Shown here: in pieces, positions 29,801-40,517 of the stretch
How the letters are laid out: each line of letters starts with the position of its first letter
How positions within the stretch are numbered: position 1 is the stretch's first letter
Made by a program: the position numbers and the translations under genes
NCBI RefSeq assembly: GCF_001949145.1
Contig: NW_019091554.1
Location: 349,898-413,897 of the forward strand
DNA from: Acanthaster planci
Lineage: Eukaryota; Echinodermata; Asteroidea; Valvatida; Acanthasteridae
Length of the DNA: 64,000 nt
Reading direction: 5' to 3'
The notes under the pieces: generated by a model
Database searches by the model: none
Seen by the model: the letters and a program-made list of their open reading frames with translations, nothing else
What the model was told of the DNA's origin: nothing

Positions 29801-32292
29801 GGAATGAAGTGAGCTTGCCTAGATCAGGTTTGACCTGTGAAGAGCAGCATGTTGAAGGCAGAGACATGGTTTCCTTCCATACCACTGGCAACATGCCAGT
29901 TTTTATAGTTTTTACACTTAAATACAAATCTGACATCTGTCTGTAAGACATGACTCAAGGTGTTAACAGAAAATATGTTATATTCGTAAAGGGTTGATTA
30001 AATGTGTAAATTGAAATATGCGATGTCTTCAGCTTTTCTGTTGTACGCTGATTATAAACCATATGATAGGAAAGTTTCACATAATAATCTTCAGTGAGAG
30101 AATGTGACAATATTTTTGAAACGTGCAGTTGGGGAGGTGGAGCCGACCCTTGGGGCGTGGACAGTCAGGACACAACGTTCAAGAAGTGCCGCCATGACGA
30201 TGGACTGCTGGAGCTTGTGGGCTTGACGGGGGTGGTCCATCTGGGCCAAATACAGAGCGGGCTGCGAACGGGGATTCGATTGGCACAGGGGGCCAATGTA
30301 AGTCCATGACTGCCTCCAAATGTTTGGCTTGAAAAATGATGTATGNNNNNNNNNNNNNNNNNNNNNNNNNNNNNNNNNNNNNNNNNNNNNNNNNNNNNNN
30401 NNNNNNNNNNNNNNNNNNNNNNNNNNNNNNNNNNNNNNNNNNNNNNNNNNNNNNNNNNNNNNNNNNNNNNNNNNNNNNNNNNNNNNNNNNNNNNNNNNNN
30501 NNNNNNNNNNNNNNNNNNNNNNNNNNNNNNNNNNNNNNNNNNNNNNNNNNNNNNNNNNNNNNNNNNNNNNNNNNNNNNNNNNNNNNNNNNNNNNNNNNNN
30601 NNNNNNNNNNNNNNNNNNNNNNNNNNNNNNNNNNNNNNNNNNNNNNNNNNNNNNNNNNNNNNNNNNNNNNNNNNNNNNNNNNNNNNNNNNNNNNNNNNNN
30701 NNNNNNNNNNNNNNNNNNNNNNNNNNNNNNNNNNNNNNNNNNNNNNNNNNNNNNNNNNNNNNNNNNNNNNNNNNNNNNNNNNNNNNNNNNNNNNNNNNNN
30801 NNNNNNNNNNNNNNNNNNNNNNNNNNNNNNNNNNNNNNNNNNNNNNNNNNNNNNNNNNNNNNNNNNNNNNNNNNNNNNNNNNNNNNNNNNNNNNNNNNNN
30901 NNNNNNNNNNNNNNNNNNNNNNNNNNNNNNNNNNNNNNNNNNNNNNNNNNNNNNNNNNNNNNNNNNNNNNNNNNNNNNNNNNNNNNNNNNNNNNNNNNNN
31001 NNNNNNNNNNNNNNNNNNNNNNNNNNNNNNNNNNNNNNNNNNNNNNNNNNNNNNNNNNNNNNNNNNNNNNNNNNNNNNNNNNNNNNNNNNNNNNNNNNNN
31101 NNNNNNNNNNNNNNNNNNNNNNNNNNNNNNNNNNNNNNNNNNNNNNNNNNNNNNNNNNNNNNNNNNNNNNNNNNNNNNNTTCCCATAGATATGTGAGTTA
31201 CATTCCAGCCGCAGACAGTTCATTCTAACACGGCCTTTTTGTGTGTCCTTCACAATTGTTCCTCATCCAGAACCTTGAACAGTGACACTGACATGATGGA
31301 ATCACTGAGTCGTAGGGTCCTGTGTTTTTCTCATGAGGGTCAAACCCAACCTGAGTCAATTTTCTTTGTTTATTCCCCTAAAAAATCATCACAAGTAAAC
31401 CATGTGAGTTTCCCAGTTACAGTTTGTCGTTTTTGGCCTTTTTCTTGGTTTGTGTTAATGCCATTGCTTTTGTCACTTCGACTTTGTACAGGAATCCCTA
31501 AAACAACATTCCAAATTCATCACATTTTTTTCTTGATTGTCATCTTTAATATGAATGGATGCTTGTATTATTGTTTAACCTGAAGGTGTGAACTTTACAG
31601 TAAAACATTGATTGTCTTTTCCCTGGGGGCCCTTTACAGATCCGCATATGGCTCAACACTGACATGCCCGTGCAGGTTGACGGGGAACCTTGGATGCAAC
31701 TAGCTGGTCAGGTTGTGGTGTGCCGATCTGCATTACAGGTATTAAGCATCCCCACTCCTTCCACCATGCTCATCTCCACCCACCCTGAAACAAGTTTCAG
31801 ATAGATGCCCCTCTTCCATACCAAATGCCAATGGCAAAGTAAGAGTATAAAATGTCAGGATACCGAATTGGATAGATCAAACTGAGAAAGAGCTGAAGTC
31901 AGCAAATTACAAGAATCAGGAACAAGGTCAAACAGGGTCATTATCTTTTATAGAGAAGACATCCAGGAATTTTAAATCAAAAGTTGGAAGAGTAAGGGTG
32001 ACTTATCAAATTGGTTTTGTGCTGATTACGTGATTACTGAAAGTACAGTGCTGTTAATCAGGTCATTGAGGAACTAGTCTAAGATGAAGTCCACACAGGG
32101 AGAACAAATCAGATGAAAATCTTCTTTCATTTGTTTTTGGCATGACAGGCCACCATGTTGAAGAAATCCAAGTTGAAGATCAAGCGCCGAAATACCGAGC
32201 CTGCCCTGAACAGCAATGACGGACAGACCAGCCCCCGACGAGAGCAGGCCAAACTTGTTGCCATGAAGAGTGATGAAGGGGGTCAGGTTTGA
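11751..32292 (+). CDS. DGKQ: Diacylglycerol kinase theta, 3' part (18 exons, N terminus outside window)
   Basis: Exons: 11751-11813, 20587-20687, 20930-21002, 21420-21520, 22027-22076, 22205-22295, 23272-23385, 24267-24420, 24676-24723, 25280-25395, 25513-25664, 26119-26267, 27849-27957, 28835-29035, 29555-29710, 30129-30297, 31640-31738, 32149-32292. All have AG/GT borders and matching phases, giving 695 residues to a TGA. The family phosphorylates diacylglycerol to phosphatidic acid, ending DAG signalling and starting PA signalling. In order: Ras-associating-type segments (residues about 21-160), an RRM-like segment (about 230-303), catalytic domain with GGDGTVGW (370-377), accessory domain (about 440-640) and a Lys/Arg-rich tail. 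RA domains plus this catalytic/accessory pair identify the theta type; other DGK classes carry EF hands, PH-SAM or ankyrin repeats. The C1 fingers typical of theta are missing because the window starts too late. The coding frame has no break. The N gap at 30346-31179 falls inside an intron. Confidence 0.95.
14372..14455 (+). repeat. Degenerate tRNA-derived SINE or tRNA pseudogene
   Basis: TGCTCAGTTGGTAAAGC at about 14383-14399 matches the RNA polymerase III A box of tRNAs, and CAGTTTGAATCCAG at about 14431-14444 matches the B box, about 35 bases further on as in tRNA-derived elements. The 5' and 3' acceptor arms do not pair, so it is not a working tRNA. A shorter resembling piece (ATTCCAGGG..GGTTCAAATC) lies near 28775-28796. 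Confidence 0.55.
15203..15228 (+). other. Candidate 26-nt cassette microexon
   Basis: The segment is preceded by CAATCTCTTTCAG and followed by GTGAGTG, both strong splice signals. Spliced after the exon ending at 11813, it would read EEVWFSEEQ. Its 26 nt would put the next exon (20587) out of frame, giving ATGGCCAGCTGCTGA and an immediate stop. It is either a poison exon or a chance pair of splice-like motifs. Confidence 0.25.
16308..16363. repeat. ACATGTAC/ATACATGT simple-repeat cluster
   Basis: GTACAT units alternate with ATATACAT units over about 55 bases. Smaller blocks of the same repeat lie at 1950-1983, 5150-5187, 7590-7612, 13976-13993 and 17713-17752. Confidence 0.8.
20587..23385 (+). 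CDS. DGKQ: DGK theta exons encoding two Ras-associating-type segments
   Basis: Six exons between these coordinates. The first half begins GQLLRIYDG and includes [20 protein letters not shown], the usual RA pattern: a beta hairpin, an amphipathic helix over which an effector fold pairs, then the 'YYLAE' strand. The second half ([11 protein letters not shown], then [14 protein letters not shown]) repeats the pattern, so two ubiquitin-like RA units lie in tandem. It ends with a charged stretch containing a [11 protein letters not shown] motif that in the family leads into the region before the catalytic domain. RA domains bind Ras-type GTPases in other proteins; whether these do is not shown by sequence alone. 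The donor after 21002 is GTTCGT, weaker than its neighbours, but phase supports it. Confidence 0.9.
22331..22494. mobile_element. Fold-back MITE, copy 1 (TA-flanked)
   Basis: The ends are TACGGGCGATTCACAATAG and, on the other strand, TACGGGCGTTTCATAATAG. Inner arms (CGCCTCCAAGAGTTTGCG / GACCTCTAAGCGTTTGCG) and a palindromic core around AAATCTGTCAACC/GGGTCGACAGATTT make the whole 164 bp self-complementary. If the outer TA is the target duplication, this fits a TA-inserting (mariner-like) non-autonomous element. It lies in a DGK theta intron. A second, interrupted copy is at 39960-40425. Confidence 0.75.
22985..23095 (-). repeat. Dispersed repeat shared with 62645-62755
   Basis: Read on the minus strand this stretch (TTAACCATTTGCCGCCGGGG, then CATGGCCGGGGTCTC) lines up with 62645-62755 on the plus strand (TTAACCACTTCCTGCTGGGG, then CGTGGCCGGGGTCTC) for about 110 bp. 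A shorter related piece starts near 61504. The class is unknown. Confidence 0.65.
23656..24055. repeat. Degenerate minisatellite of TACTTGAG units
   Basis: About 400 bases built from short units such as GGTACTTGAGTCTG and GATACTTGAGTTTG, with drifting unit length (roughly 12-27 bases). It lies in the DGK theta intron just before the exon at 24267. No frame is kept open through it. Confidence 0.75.
24267..25395 (+). CDS. DGKQ: DGK theta exons encoding an RRM-like segment
   Basis: Three exons (24267-24420, 24676-24723, 25280-25395). Their joined product contains [13 protein letters not shown], a helix, [18 protein letters not shown] and a second helix ending in LKD, then VTLLFIPEI. That order (beta with an RNP2-like FVGNLP, alpha, beta, beta with an RNP1-like GAAIVAFE, alpha, beta) is the layout of an RNA-recognition-motif fold. 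It sits directly before the catalytic domain. RNA binding is not implied; the fold resemblance is read by eye. Confidence 0.85.
25513..27957 (+). CDS. DGKQ: DGK theta exons encoding the catalytic (DAGKc) domain
   Basis: Exons 25513-25664, 26119-26267 and 27849-27957. The first carries [14 protein letters not shown], the nucleotide-side start of the DAGK fold. The second carries [15 protein letters not shown], the ATP-binding glycine motif in which the second Gly and Asp are needed in characterised DGKs, and AILPLGTG. The third continues [14 protein letters not shown]. All signature residues are present, so the enzyme should be active. The intron after 26267 splits the GTG-ND motif, and the intron before 26119 splits the Gly after PLPG. 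Confidence 0.95.
28835..31738 (+). CDS. DGKQ: DGK theta exons encoding the accessory (DAGKa) domain
   Basis: Exons 28835-29035, 29555-29710, 30129-30297 and 31640-31738. Landmarks are [33 protein letters not shown], a [20 protein letters not shown] motif, [12 protein letters not shown] and PVQVDGEPW. All are standard DAGK accessory-domain blocks in the normal order. A Ser/Asn-rich insert ([12 protein letters not shown]) interrupts the first block. The N gap 30346-31179 lies between the third and fourth exons. Both of those borders are phase 0 and the protein reads through smoothly (AQGAN then IRIWLN), so no exon seems to be lost in the gap. Confidence 0.95.
30346..31179. other. Assembly gap (834 N)
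   Basis: A run of N inside a DGK theta intron. Flanking exons are both phase 0 and the protein is continuous across it. Confidence 1.
32149..32292 (+). CDS. DGKQ: DGK theta terminal exon: basic C-terminal tail and stop
   Basis: This 47-residue tail starts [14 protein letters not shown] and ends at TGA 32290-32292. The Lys/Arg cluster right after the accessory domain is typical of the theta type and could bind acidic lipids or act as a nuclear signal (inference). A following Ser/Thr/Arg stretch ([11 protein letters not shown]) contains a TSP site suited to proline-directed phosphorylation. No PDZ-binding or ankyrin sequence follows. Confidence 0.9.
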   Translation, partial: ATMLKKSKLKIKRRNTEPALNSNDGQTSPRREQAKLVAMKSDEGGQV

Positions 32293-35200
32293 GATTCCTT
32301 AAACCCCTGCCAATAACCTCATTAGAGGCGACTTTTTGGCCGCCCAGATTTTTCCTTAAAAGAGGAAAAGGTTGACACCCTTCTTCCTCCACCCTCCTCC
32401 CAAAAAAAGGAATTGAACAGACTGGCCAGAACCCTGGATTATCGTGCGATTTTGGGAGTCAGACTTTGATTCCATTTGAAAAGACAGTGAAAGGAATTGA
32501 ATGTTAGCTTCACCCAGTTACACTGGATGATGGTTGCTGTGGAGATGCCGTGGTAGCCAAGGATACTGCCAGTTTTTTCGTGCAATGAGTAGTAAGGATT
32601 GATACAGCATCAGCAAAAAAGATATAGAATTTACTTATAAATTCATGTGGAAAGTACAATAAATTATCTAAATTTATAGGTATAGCCAAAACTTATTTTA
32701 CAGACTTTGTGAGCATGATGATAATTAGGTTTACTTGAAAAAAAAAATCTCTTGGCAAATGTTCCACAGTAACAGCATTAGTAATTCGTGCATGTCACAT
32801 ATTAATATTGACAAAGTACTATTTACTGATTTTCGGCACCAGATCTATTGCTTTCCATTTTTGGAAGCATACTGTTGTTGCACCGTAAGACGTTTTAGAA
32901 ACCAAAAATGAGTTCCCTCAGTTTTGAAAAAAGAAAACTAATTGTGGTAATTGTTCTGTGAACTTTTGTATGGTTTTGGGAATTATGAATGGAGTGGTTA
33001 CTTACAATCTGATATTCAGTGGAAGCTTGTTATCTTTTTGGATAGCAGTGACAGTCAACTTTGATCTTTTAAATTTGACATTTGCAAAAACAAATCAAGT
33101 GTCAGAAAACTTGTTATGCAAACAAACACTCACACCCAACTATTCCTTTTGCACCATTTATAAACTTAACTTTTTTTAAAGAGAAGTGTAGAGGTAGTTA
33201 ATACGACGTTACTAACTGGACAAGAAATTTTGATTTTAATGGACTACTTTTCCTTCCTGTAGATACTCTAAATTAAATGATAGTTTATCGTTGAGAAGCT
33301 GGTCTTACTCATTGTTTACAGAGAAGTTAAGTAGCTGTAGTTTTGTTCTATTAAATTCTCTATGACGCTTGGTTAATGTCATTATTATTTCTCCATCAGG
33401 GAAAAAACTTTAATATTATATTGTATAGTTGTAATTTTGATTCTCACTCGAATTAATTCCTTGACATACTGCAAAACTAAATCAGTTAGGAAGTCTTGAT
33501 GGTTTCATAGGAAGGACTGGTTCATCATATTTCAGTTGTCTGTAGACTGCCCTGATAACATCTTACTCTGAATAAGAGACTTTGGTTTTTTTGTGGCTTT
33601 GGCTTAGGCTCCGGTTTAGGCTCTGGCCTTAGATTTTACTGTAACTTTGAGTTTTGATGTACTGTTGTGGCCCTGACATTGGATTAAGCTCAGCCTCTGA
33701 CTGCAGCTTACTGGTATGACTGTGGCTAGGGCTTCTGCTCTGTCTACTCTAGCAGCTTCATCCTTGAATCTGCAGCCTTAAATGGTATGAATCTGCTGGC
33801 TATGTCTACCACGGTTGCTTCTGATCTAATCATTTCTTTATGACATCAGTGATCCACCTTTGTTTGTTTGTACAAGTCACTGAGATTGTTAACGACTTCT
33901 CTTTCTGTGTAGCCCAATCAAAATATGGTGCCTAGAAGAGGCATGCTTATTGTCCAGTTGGGGGGAGGGGCTTTCAGACCAGTGACGTATATGTACCATC
34001 AAACAAGTCATGACAAATCCTAGCCAGCCCAGATCTTCAAAATCCACTAGGAGCTTTTAGACACACTCTTCAGAATCAGGGAAGTCAGAGCCTGTCACTT
34101 CTTGGGCATGATGTCTTGTGAAAGTAGACAAAGTAATGCATTGTAGTGGTTCCTACATAGTGGTTGCTGTTGGACGATTCAGGGATTGGCAAAAACGCTT
34201 CAGGAAATTAGTTAAAAGACAGTCTGCCTTGTAGTAATGGTAATGAGTCTTTATAAAGAGCGCAAATCTAAGACACAAGGTCTAGACTCTGAATATTATT
34301 ATCCCTGGCTGTCAGGCTGGTAAACATTCCTAAAACCATCTCAGCTCCCTAAAAGTATACAGCTATACAGCTCAATGCTGCAATGTTACGTGCAAACAGC
34401 TAACAAAAGTCATACCTAAGGTATCTGAACTATTTAGCTTAAAGGTGACATCCCTAATTTGGAATTATTCCTAACAAATGCACCCAGTAATATCCAGCAC
34501 CGTGACTTGAGAGCAGTGACTTCCTTTAGTAATGTCAGCATGTTATCAGCATCAGTCGCAGCCCACTGCTGTATAATGCCTGCTGCTATATAATGTACAC
34601 ACATGTAGTTTGTGTGTGCAACATTATTATCGGTAAGCATTTTTGCTTAGCTCAGGTCTAAACCAGGCATTGCTCAACTGTAAAGTTAATCAGTATTCCC
34701 GTTACCAATTTATTCTTGAAGGTTACAAGTTTTAGATTTGTAACTTGCAGTGTCTGCAAGACATTTACTTTTATTATCGTGGGTTTGTTCTTGTGTTGTT
34801 GTTATTGGTCAATTTTATGCTTGTATTTGATTTTCAAATTGTACCAGTTTTATTTTCTTGCTTTCAAGGATGCTGTTGTTTGTTTGCTTTGATTGTCTGG
34901 GAATTTTTGGGGGGAGGGGTCATGTTTTTGTAAGGATAGTGGTCTTGACCTTGGAGTTTAATTTTGTCGGTGGGTGTCATTGTGGCTGATGAGTATGACA
35001 TTCTGTGATATGTGATGCACTCAATGTCACTTGTCATGAATGACACCTTTCGTGCCACCTTCAATTCCATCAGCTGTCACTGGTTCGGCATGCGACAGTG
35101 CTGCCATCATTAAAGTCACTATAGCGTCTTGCTTTTAGCTGTTGTATCATCAGTTGCCATTATGTGATGTCACTGCTGTCACTGAAGGCTGGTATGTGTC

Positions 35201-36655
35201 ACCCTCTGATGTGACTGATGTTTTGTCTAAAGTCACTGATGTCATTGATGGAACCTGTGTTGCCCTGATGTCACTTAATGACCGGTGTTACTACAACAAG
35301 GTGACCCAAGCGTACGCAAGCAGTTTACTTTGTGCAATAAGAGTCACAGATGGTTACGGAAATACCTAGGTTCTGATGATTTTTCTTATTTCATAATTAA
35401 TTTGTATTCATAGTTTTATGTTATTTCAGATGGACTTTTACGAATTCCAAGACGTGAAACTTTTTGTGTCCTGGATACATGTTTTTTCCAATGTAAGCTG
35501 CAACATTATTCCATACTTATGGGTAATATGTTCATGTTAACATCACTCAAACTTAACTGTTTACAGCTTTGCCCTGGCAAGGCCAAAAAAAAACTGTGAA
35601 ATTGCCTGCTGCGTCGCAGTCATTTGAATAAATTTACCAAATTTGTATCAGCCAGAAGTTTGTTAGCAATACACTTACTTTTCTGCTGTTCTGTATGGTT
35701 AGAAGTCTGCCTGCTTCCAGTGACTGCAAATAATGTGATGTCTATTTTATGAAATGCATATATGTACTTGTATTTCCGTTACCTTGATCACTAATAACTT
35801 GTTCAGCTACCTTAAATGAAAATCAAAAACTCGGTTGATGCAGATTTTTTTTAATAGCAAAGTGCATTTTCAGTTGTAAACATAGAATGACCAAAGTAGC
35901 CTTTTACAACCAACCAGTGAATCTATCCCGAATTTCAACATTTCTTTTCCTTTTGAGAGTCAGAAATCACATGGAAATATTACTAAGGAATAGTTTGAAA
36001 ATCAGTCATAATGGCCGTAGTGATATAATATTTGGGCAGAGTAGTGTTAATTAAAACCAGCTGCAACCCATGTGATTTAAGGACCATATCTGATCCACAT
36101 CATTCTTTTGAGCCCTGTGGTAGCAATGATCATAGAAACAGACCTCTCTTGATTCATGTGCTTTTGTGTTGTGGATCAAAGAAACTTATTCAGTCACGTT
36201 ATAAAAGTAATAATGGTGTAGTTACTTGTGTGATAAATGCTTGGTTTTTTTGCCGTATTCTGTATATTTCAGACTCTTGTTGGCTTTTCTCTTTCTTTAA
36301 CTTAATACTATGAGGAGGCGTAAACATCCGTTTTAGTTGTAAAGTACTACAAAAGCAGCTCGAATGAATTATGATATGAAGAAAAAACTATTTGCAAGTG
36401 TAAATAATAATTATAATAAAAATAGATATTGCAAACCAGATAAACTTTATCCTAGACTCTATGTTTTTTCTCGTAAAGGGAAGTACTAGTTATTAGGTGT
36501 AAGTATGAAAACTCGAAATAAATTTCTATGGATGCACTGGTCAAATGTTTTTCACGCTTATACTGCTGTAACAAACAAGTGACATGTAACGCACGTAACT
36601 GTGTAGATTGTGAATAAGTACTTTTTGATGGCAGTTACCGAATACTCGATTAATT

Positions 36656-37225
36656 GTGACGTCAACAAGCAAAGCCATGTATTATTTGATACTGGTGTGT
36701 GACTATTTACGCCTGACACTGTGCGCCGAAACATGCTGTTGCATCGAGTATTCGATACTGGTATTCGACTTTACGGTGACTGACTTTATCTTCTGGCCGC
36801 TTACAGTCGGATATTGTGTAATGATGAGATTATGTATCATATTCTATATAATTTTAAAAATTAGGCTGGTTAGATTGTGGCACCGAAACCTGGGTCCGAG
36901 GAATCAATGGAGAACTCTTTGTCCAGTGGGGCGACAAACTTTCACTGCGAAGTGCGTGATACCAGTTTTGCAAGGAGTCCCAGCAATGACGGTGTTTTCA
37001 TTGTTGTGTACTCGTGTAGACGAACACGACCCTTCGTGGTGCCACGTGTATATATCCTGTGTAAAAGAACAGCGCAGATCAGTCGTTCCATCAAACAATT
37101 TATTGCGAGCTAACAAAGTTCACATGAAGTATAAGATTGCCGGCATGCATTTGGAATGCCCAGTTTGGGCAAGTGGAAATCTCAAGTTCTCTTACTCCTT
37201 AGATTCTGTTTCAACTCAAGATTAG
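36656..37225 (+). other. Orphan 189-codon open reading frame, doubtful
   Basis: This is the longest gap-free open frame outside recognised exons. Its product is Cys-rich with a hydrophobic first third (YYLILVCDYL, FWPLTVGYCV, IIFYIILKI). I recognise no domain. Composition resembles the surrounding AT-rich DNA, and a frame of this length is near what chance allows in 64 kb. It may be nothing more than a random frame. Confidence 0.15.
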
Positions 37226-38713
37226 CGTTATTTTGTTAGTCTTACTTCTAGTCATCGCTCCGTGAATACCTGTTTTGGCAGTTGTCGTTTTAATTTCATG
37301 GACCACTGTCTTGACCGTTTCTGCTCTTAAAGACTAGCCCACTAAACAACGCCCGTAGAATTTTACATCTTTCACATTTTGTGCCGCTTTTTGTGAACGG
37401 TCCGTGATGCACCGCATCACCCAGACCCAGATCACCCTCTCTCAACATTTTGGCATTTGTAACTCCGTCTACCTGTTTGTCCACTTGTCTTCAAACCAGC
37501 TGGTATCTGAATATTTTCGAGTCCGTCCCTCTGACTGTTTGCCATCAAACTTTGGGTTGGTATATTGAGAACACCCTTTTTCCCATTATTTCGGTTCAGT
37601 TTTCAGTGCCACAATCTAACCAGATACTCTTTTCAGATTTTGTCAAATGTAAGAAATAAAAGTAGACCGTTTGTATTTATTGACCAAAAACGGTGTTAGA
37701 CGTGACTAATTATTATTGACTTTTATCTTGTTCTTCATTCGTTCACGAACTTGACGGTAACTAATGATAGAATTAGACTTCTTATATAATTCAGTCTGGA
37801 TCTTGTTGATTAAAGTAAATACTTTAGTTTTAAAATGGCGTTGTTGTCTGAGTGCAACCTCGTTCCCAGTGAAGTGGGTCGTTTCTGTAAGTGGGATCGA
37901 TCGTTTCATGGAACGAAGTTGTATATCCACTGCCTATTCATTCCTATTAAAAAGAGAAACTTTCAGAAATGAGAAATTTGGAATTTTGACGGAAAATGAC
38001 AAGATTTTGACACCGATATTACGTCATAACGAGAATAAAGACCCTACACAGGTGCGTGTGCATTGCTTAAATGTACAACAGACTATTGTATTATAATAAC
38101 GGTATTACGTAACTTGGTACTGTGACCTTTGACCTAATATCAGGGTTAGTGGTTCATTTGAATGCACTTTCGAATAAATAAATTCTATGGTTTTAACTTG
38201 AACCCGTTTGAAAGTGTCTTGTATTCGTGAGTGATGGTTTTTGTGCATCGTTTCGTGTTCTTGTTTTTTTTTTCACAAGCCTTCGGGGGCGAACACTGAG
38301 TATAACAGTGTTGTAAAAACACGTCGGGCTGGGCAAAAAAATTCGAAATTAACATCTCTACGGCGCAAATCCTTCCTGGGAAATGGTGTTGTGCGTGTAT
38401 TCCAACTCCATTCTATCCGCCTTGAGGAGAAGCACCCCCTCATCGATTGAAAAGAGCCATATTGGTCGGGAGTGTTCGTTTTGCTGCTAGCGACACGACC
38501 GTAATGCAGGCATGTCATAGTCGTTTGTGAACCAGCGAAAGGAGCCTGCGTTGTAAGGAAAATTGCACACTCTCTTGGTCCAGCTCCAGGCTCATTGCTA
38601 CCTTTAGAAAAACTTTATACCTAATTTGCTTTATTAGTGTCCAGTGCTTTTTAATGAGCCTTCGAGATGCTCACGATTCAGCCAAGTGCAGTTTGAAACA
38701 ATTCTAAGCCTGC

Positions 38714-38801
38714 AAGACGTCGAGATTTGTTCGTTGCGCTGAAGCTTAAAATTACAGGGCACTTAAGCTTCAGCACAACGAACAAAATATCTCGACGTCT
38801 T
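38714..38801. repeat. Long hairpin (34/37-nt arms)
   Basis: The left arm 38714-38747 and right arm 38765-38801 pair from AAGACGTCGAGAT at the base to CTGAAGCTT at the tip, with one 3-nt bulge and one G-T wobble. The loop is 17 nt. It is either a small fold-back transposon or a transcribed hairpin. Confidence 0.8.
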
Positions 38802-39959
38802 ATTGGTTTATCTACCACCATGGTGAAATCAGATGGGGGCGGTAATATGAAGTTTCTGTCTTTCTTTTGAGGGGCCATTCAAGTTTGTTATGATAAGTTA
38901 AGCATAGCAGAAACCGTTTTCTAACATTTTATGTACTTCATCACAGAATTTGGTGTTCTGAAGAAAATAATGTTTGGCACTAAAAATGACAAATTTTTAA
39001 TGTTGTTTGAACAGCTCAAAACCTATGAGTGGTTTAGAAATTCAGCGTATTCACATATTCTTGACAAAACAGTAACCCTTGGTGCTGCTCGGCCGCTCAC
39101 ATCACAGAATGTGTGACTAAAATCAGTAGGGGGGAAGGCAGATGTTTGTCAAGTTAATTTTTAACCAACCGTGCGTGGTCCAGTGCTAACTATACTCTGC
39201 TAAGCAGGCAAAGTCAGTGTCAATACATTATTGATTCAACCGTGGCCAAATGTTTACATTACGCCCACGTAAAATTATTAACAAGAACGTTTTTTTTTGG
39301 CCGGCTGACACGAAGTGTAATATTTGCACAACTTTGCACGTACGAGGGTTTCACCACGTTTGATACGAAGAAACGGATGAAGCAAGCCGGTGGTGTGGTG
39401 TGTCTGAGCGTGGCCGGGGGAATCAAGGTATTGTATTTTCCGATGTTTCTACTCTAAATTCAAAGCGAGTACACAGGATCCCGATTAGTGTTACATTTTG
39501 AATTGACTTCACAGAGTTCCGAGATTAGTTCCGAGAGTAATATGACATGGTTTATTTCTTCGCTGAAAGTTGGTCCTCTTAATTTCTTTGGAAACCGTTT
39601 TTTACACTCCTGTGACAATTTGATAACTCGACATTTTTGCAGTTTCAATTTACCAGCCCTATTTTTACACCACGTTCTCATCCAATCAGTAATGATACCT
39701 AAATGACTTTCCATTCGGTAGTCTGAAGTGCATTTTTCATCTTTTGACAAATCCCATTCTTGATTGTTTAATTAACGAAATTTACGCAAAGTGAGGGATC
39801 TCATAAAACAATACCCAGTTATTCATGTTTAATCCGTGATCGTCCTTTCGTCTGTTGTTCATCCACTGCTTTGCATGAACAAATTCATTAAACGTCCACA
39901 TTTACCTAATATTTTAATTACATTGCTATTCGTTCTGCTGTCGTTCCGTTGAATGCTGT

Positions 39960-40425
39960 GCCGGCCCTGGTGCCTGCAAAGAGTTTGCAACGCGTTGACC
40001 TACCAGAGTGTGCGAAATCTGTCGACCCTTTCCGATTGCGCATCGGGTCGACAGATTTCGCGCACTGTGATTGGTCAATGCCTTGCAAACTCTTGGAGGC
40101 GCACGCATACCTGTTTTACATATAAGGTGGACATTCCTTTGTTCTCCTGTGATTAAGGAAACTTGAGGAAAATGCTCCTTTTTCTCCAACTAGGATAACT
40201 CCTTCGAGCTGGATTTTCGATGATGATTTCCTGGACTGTTCCACTTCATTTTGCCACAGATAACCTTGACCCCAACTGTGAAACTGTTTTTCAGAGAGGG
40301 GAAGACATTGTGTGGACGTGTGCGAGTCCACACAACGCCATCAAACCCTTCGTTATGTGGACTGCTTTTGTGCCGAGGTCCACACTATGTACACCACGCC
40401 TGCATACTATTGTGAAACGCCCGTA
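39960..40425. mobile_element. Fold-back MITE, copy 2, split by a later insertion
   Basis: Positions 39972-40104 match the 22331-22494 element (GCAAAGAGTTTGC, core AAATCTGTCGACC..GGGTCGACAGATTT, CTTGGAGGCGCAC). The missing right end, TATTGTGAAACGCCCGTA, reappears at 40408-40425. The 297 bases between (40111-40407) are bounded by GCATAC at 40105-40110 and 40402-40407, so they look like a later insertion with a 6-bp target duplication. The inserted piece has internal pairs of GTGTGGAC/GTCCACAC but no clear terminal repeats. Confidence 0.7.
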
Positions 40426-40517
40426 TTGTTTTGTGATGAAGAGAACACACATGAAAAAAACTATTCACTGACAAGGCTTACAAAATCGTGCATAGCTCAT
40501 AACACTGAATGCTCAGA

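Noticed and set aside
30165-31253. Long frames of several hundred codons across the first N gap, and the same across 55570-56665
   Set aside because: They exist only because N runs contain no stop codons.
39242-39457. Frame with an exon-like stretch (TTFDTKKRMKQAGG..) followed by a GTATTG donor-like site
   Set aside because: No convincing acceptor, no recognised domain and no phase-matched partner exon.
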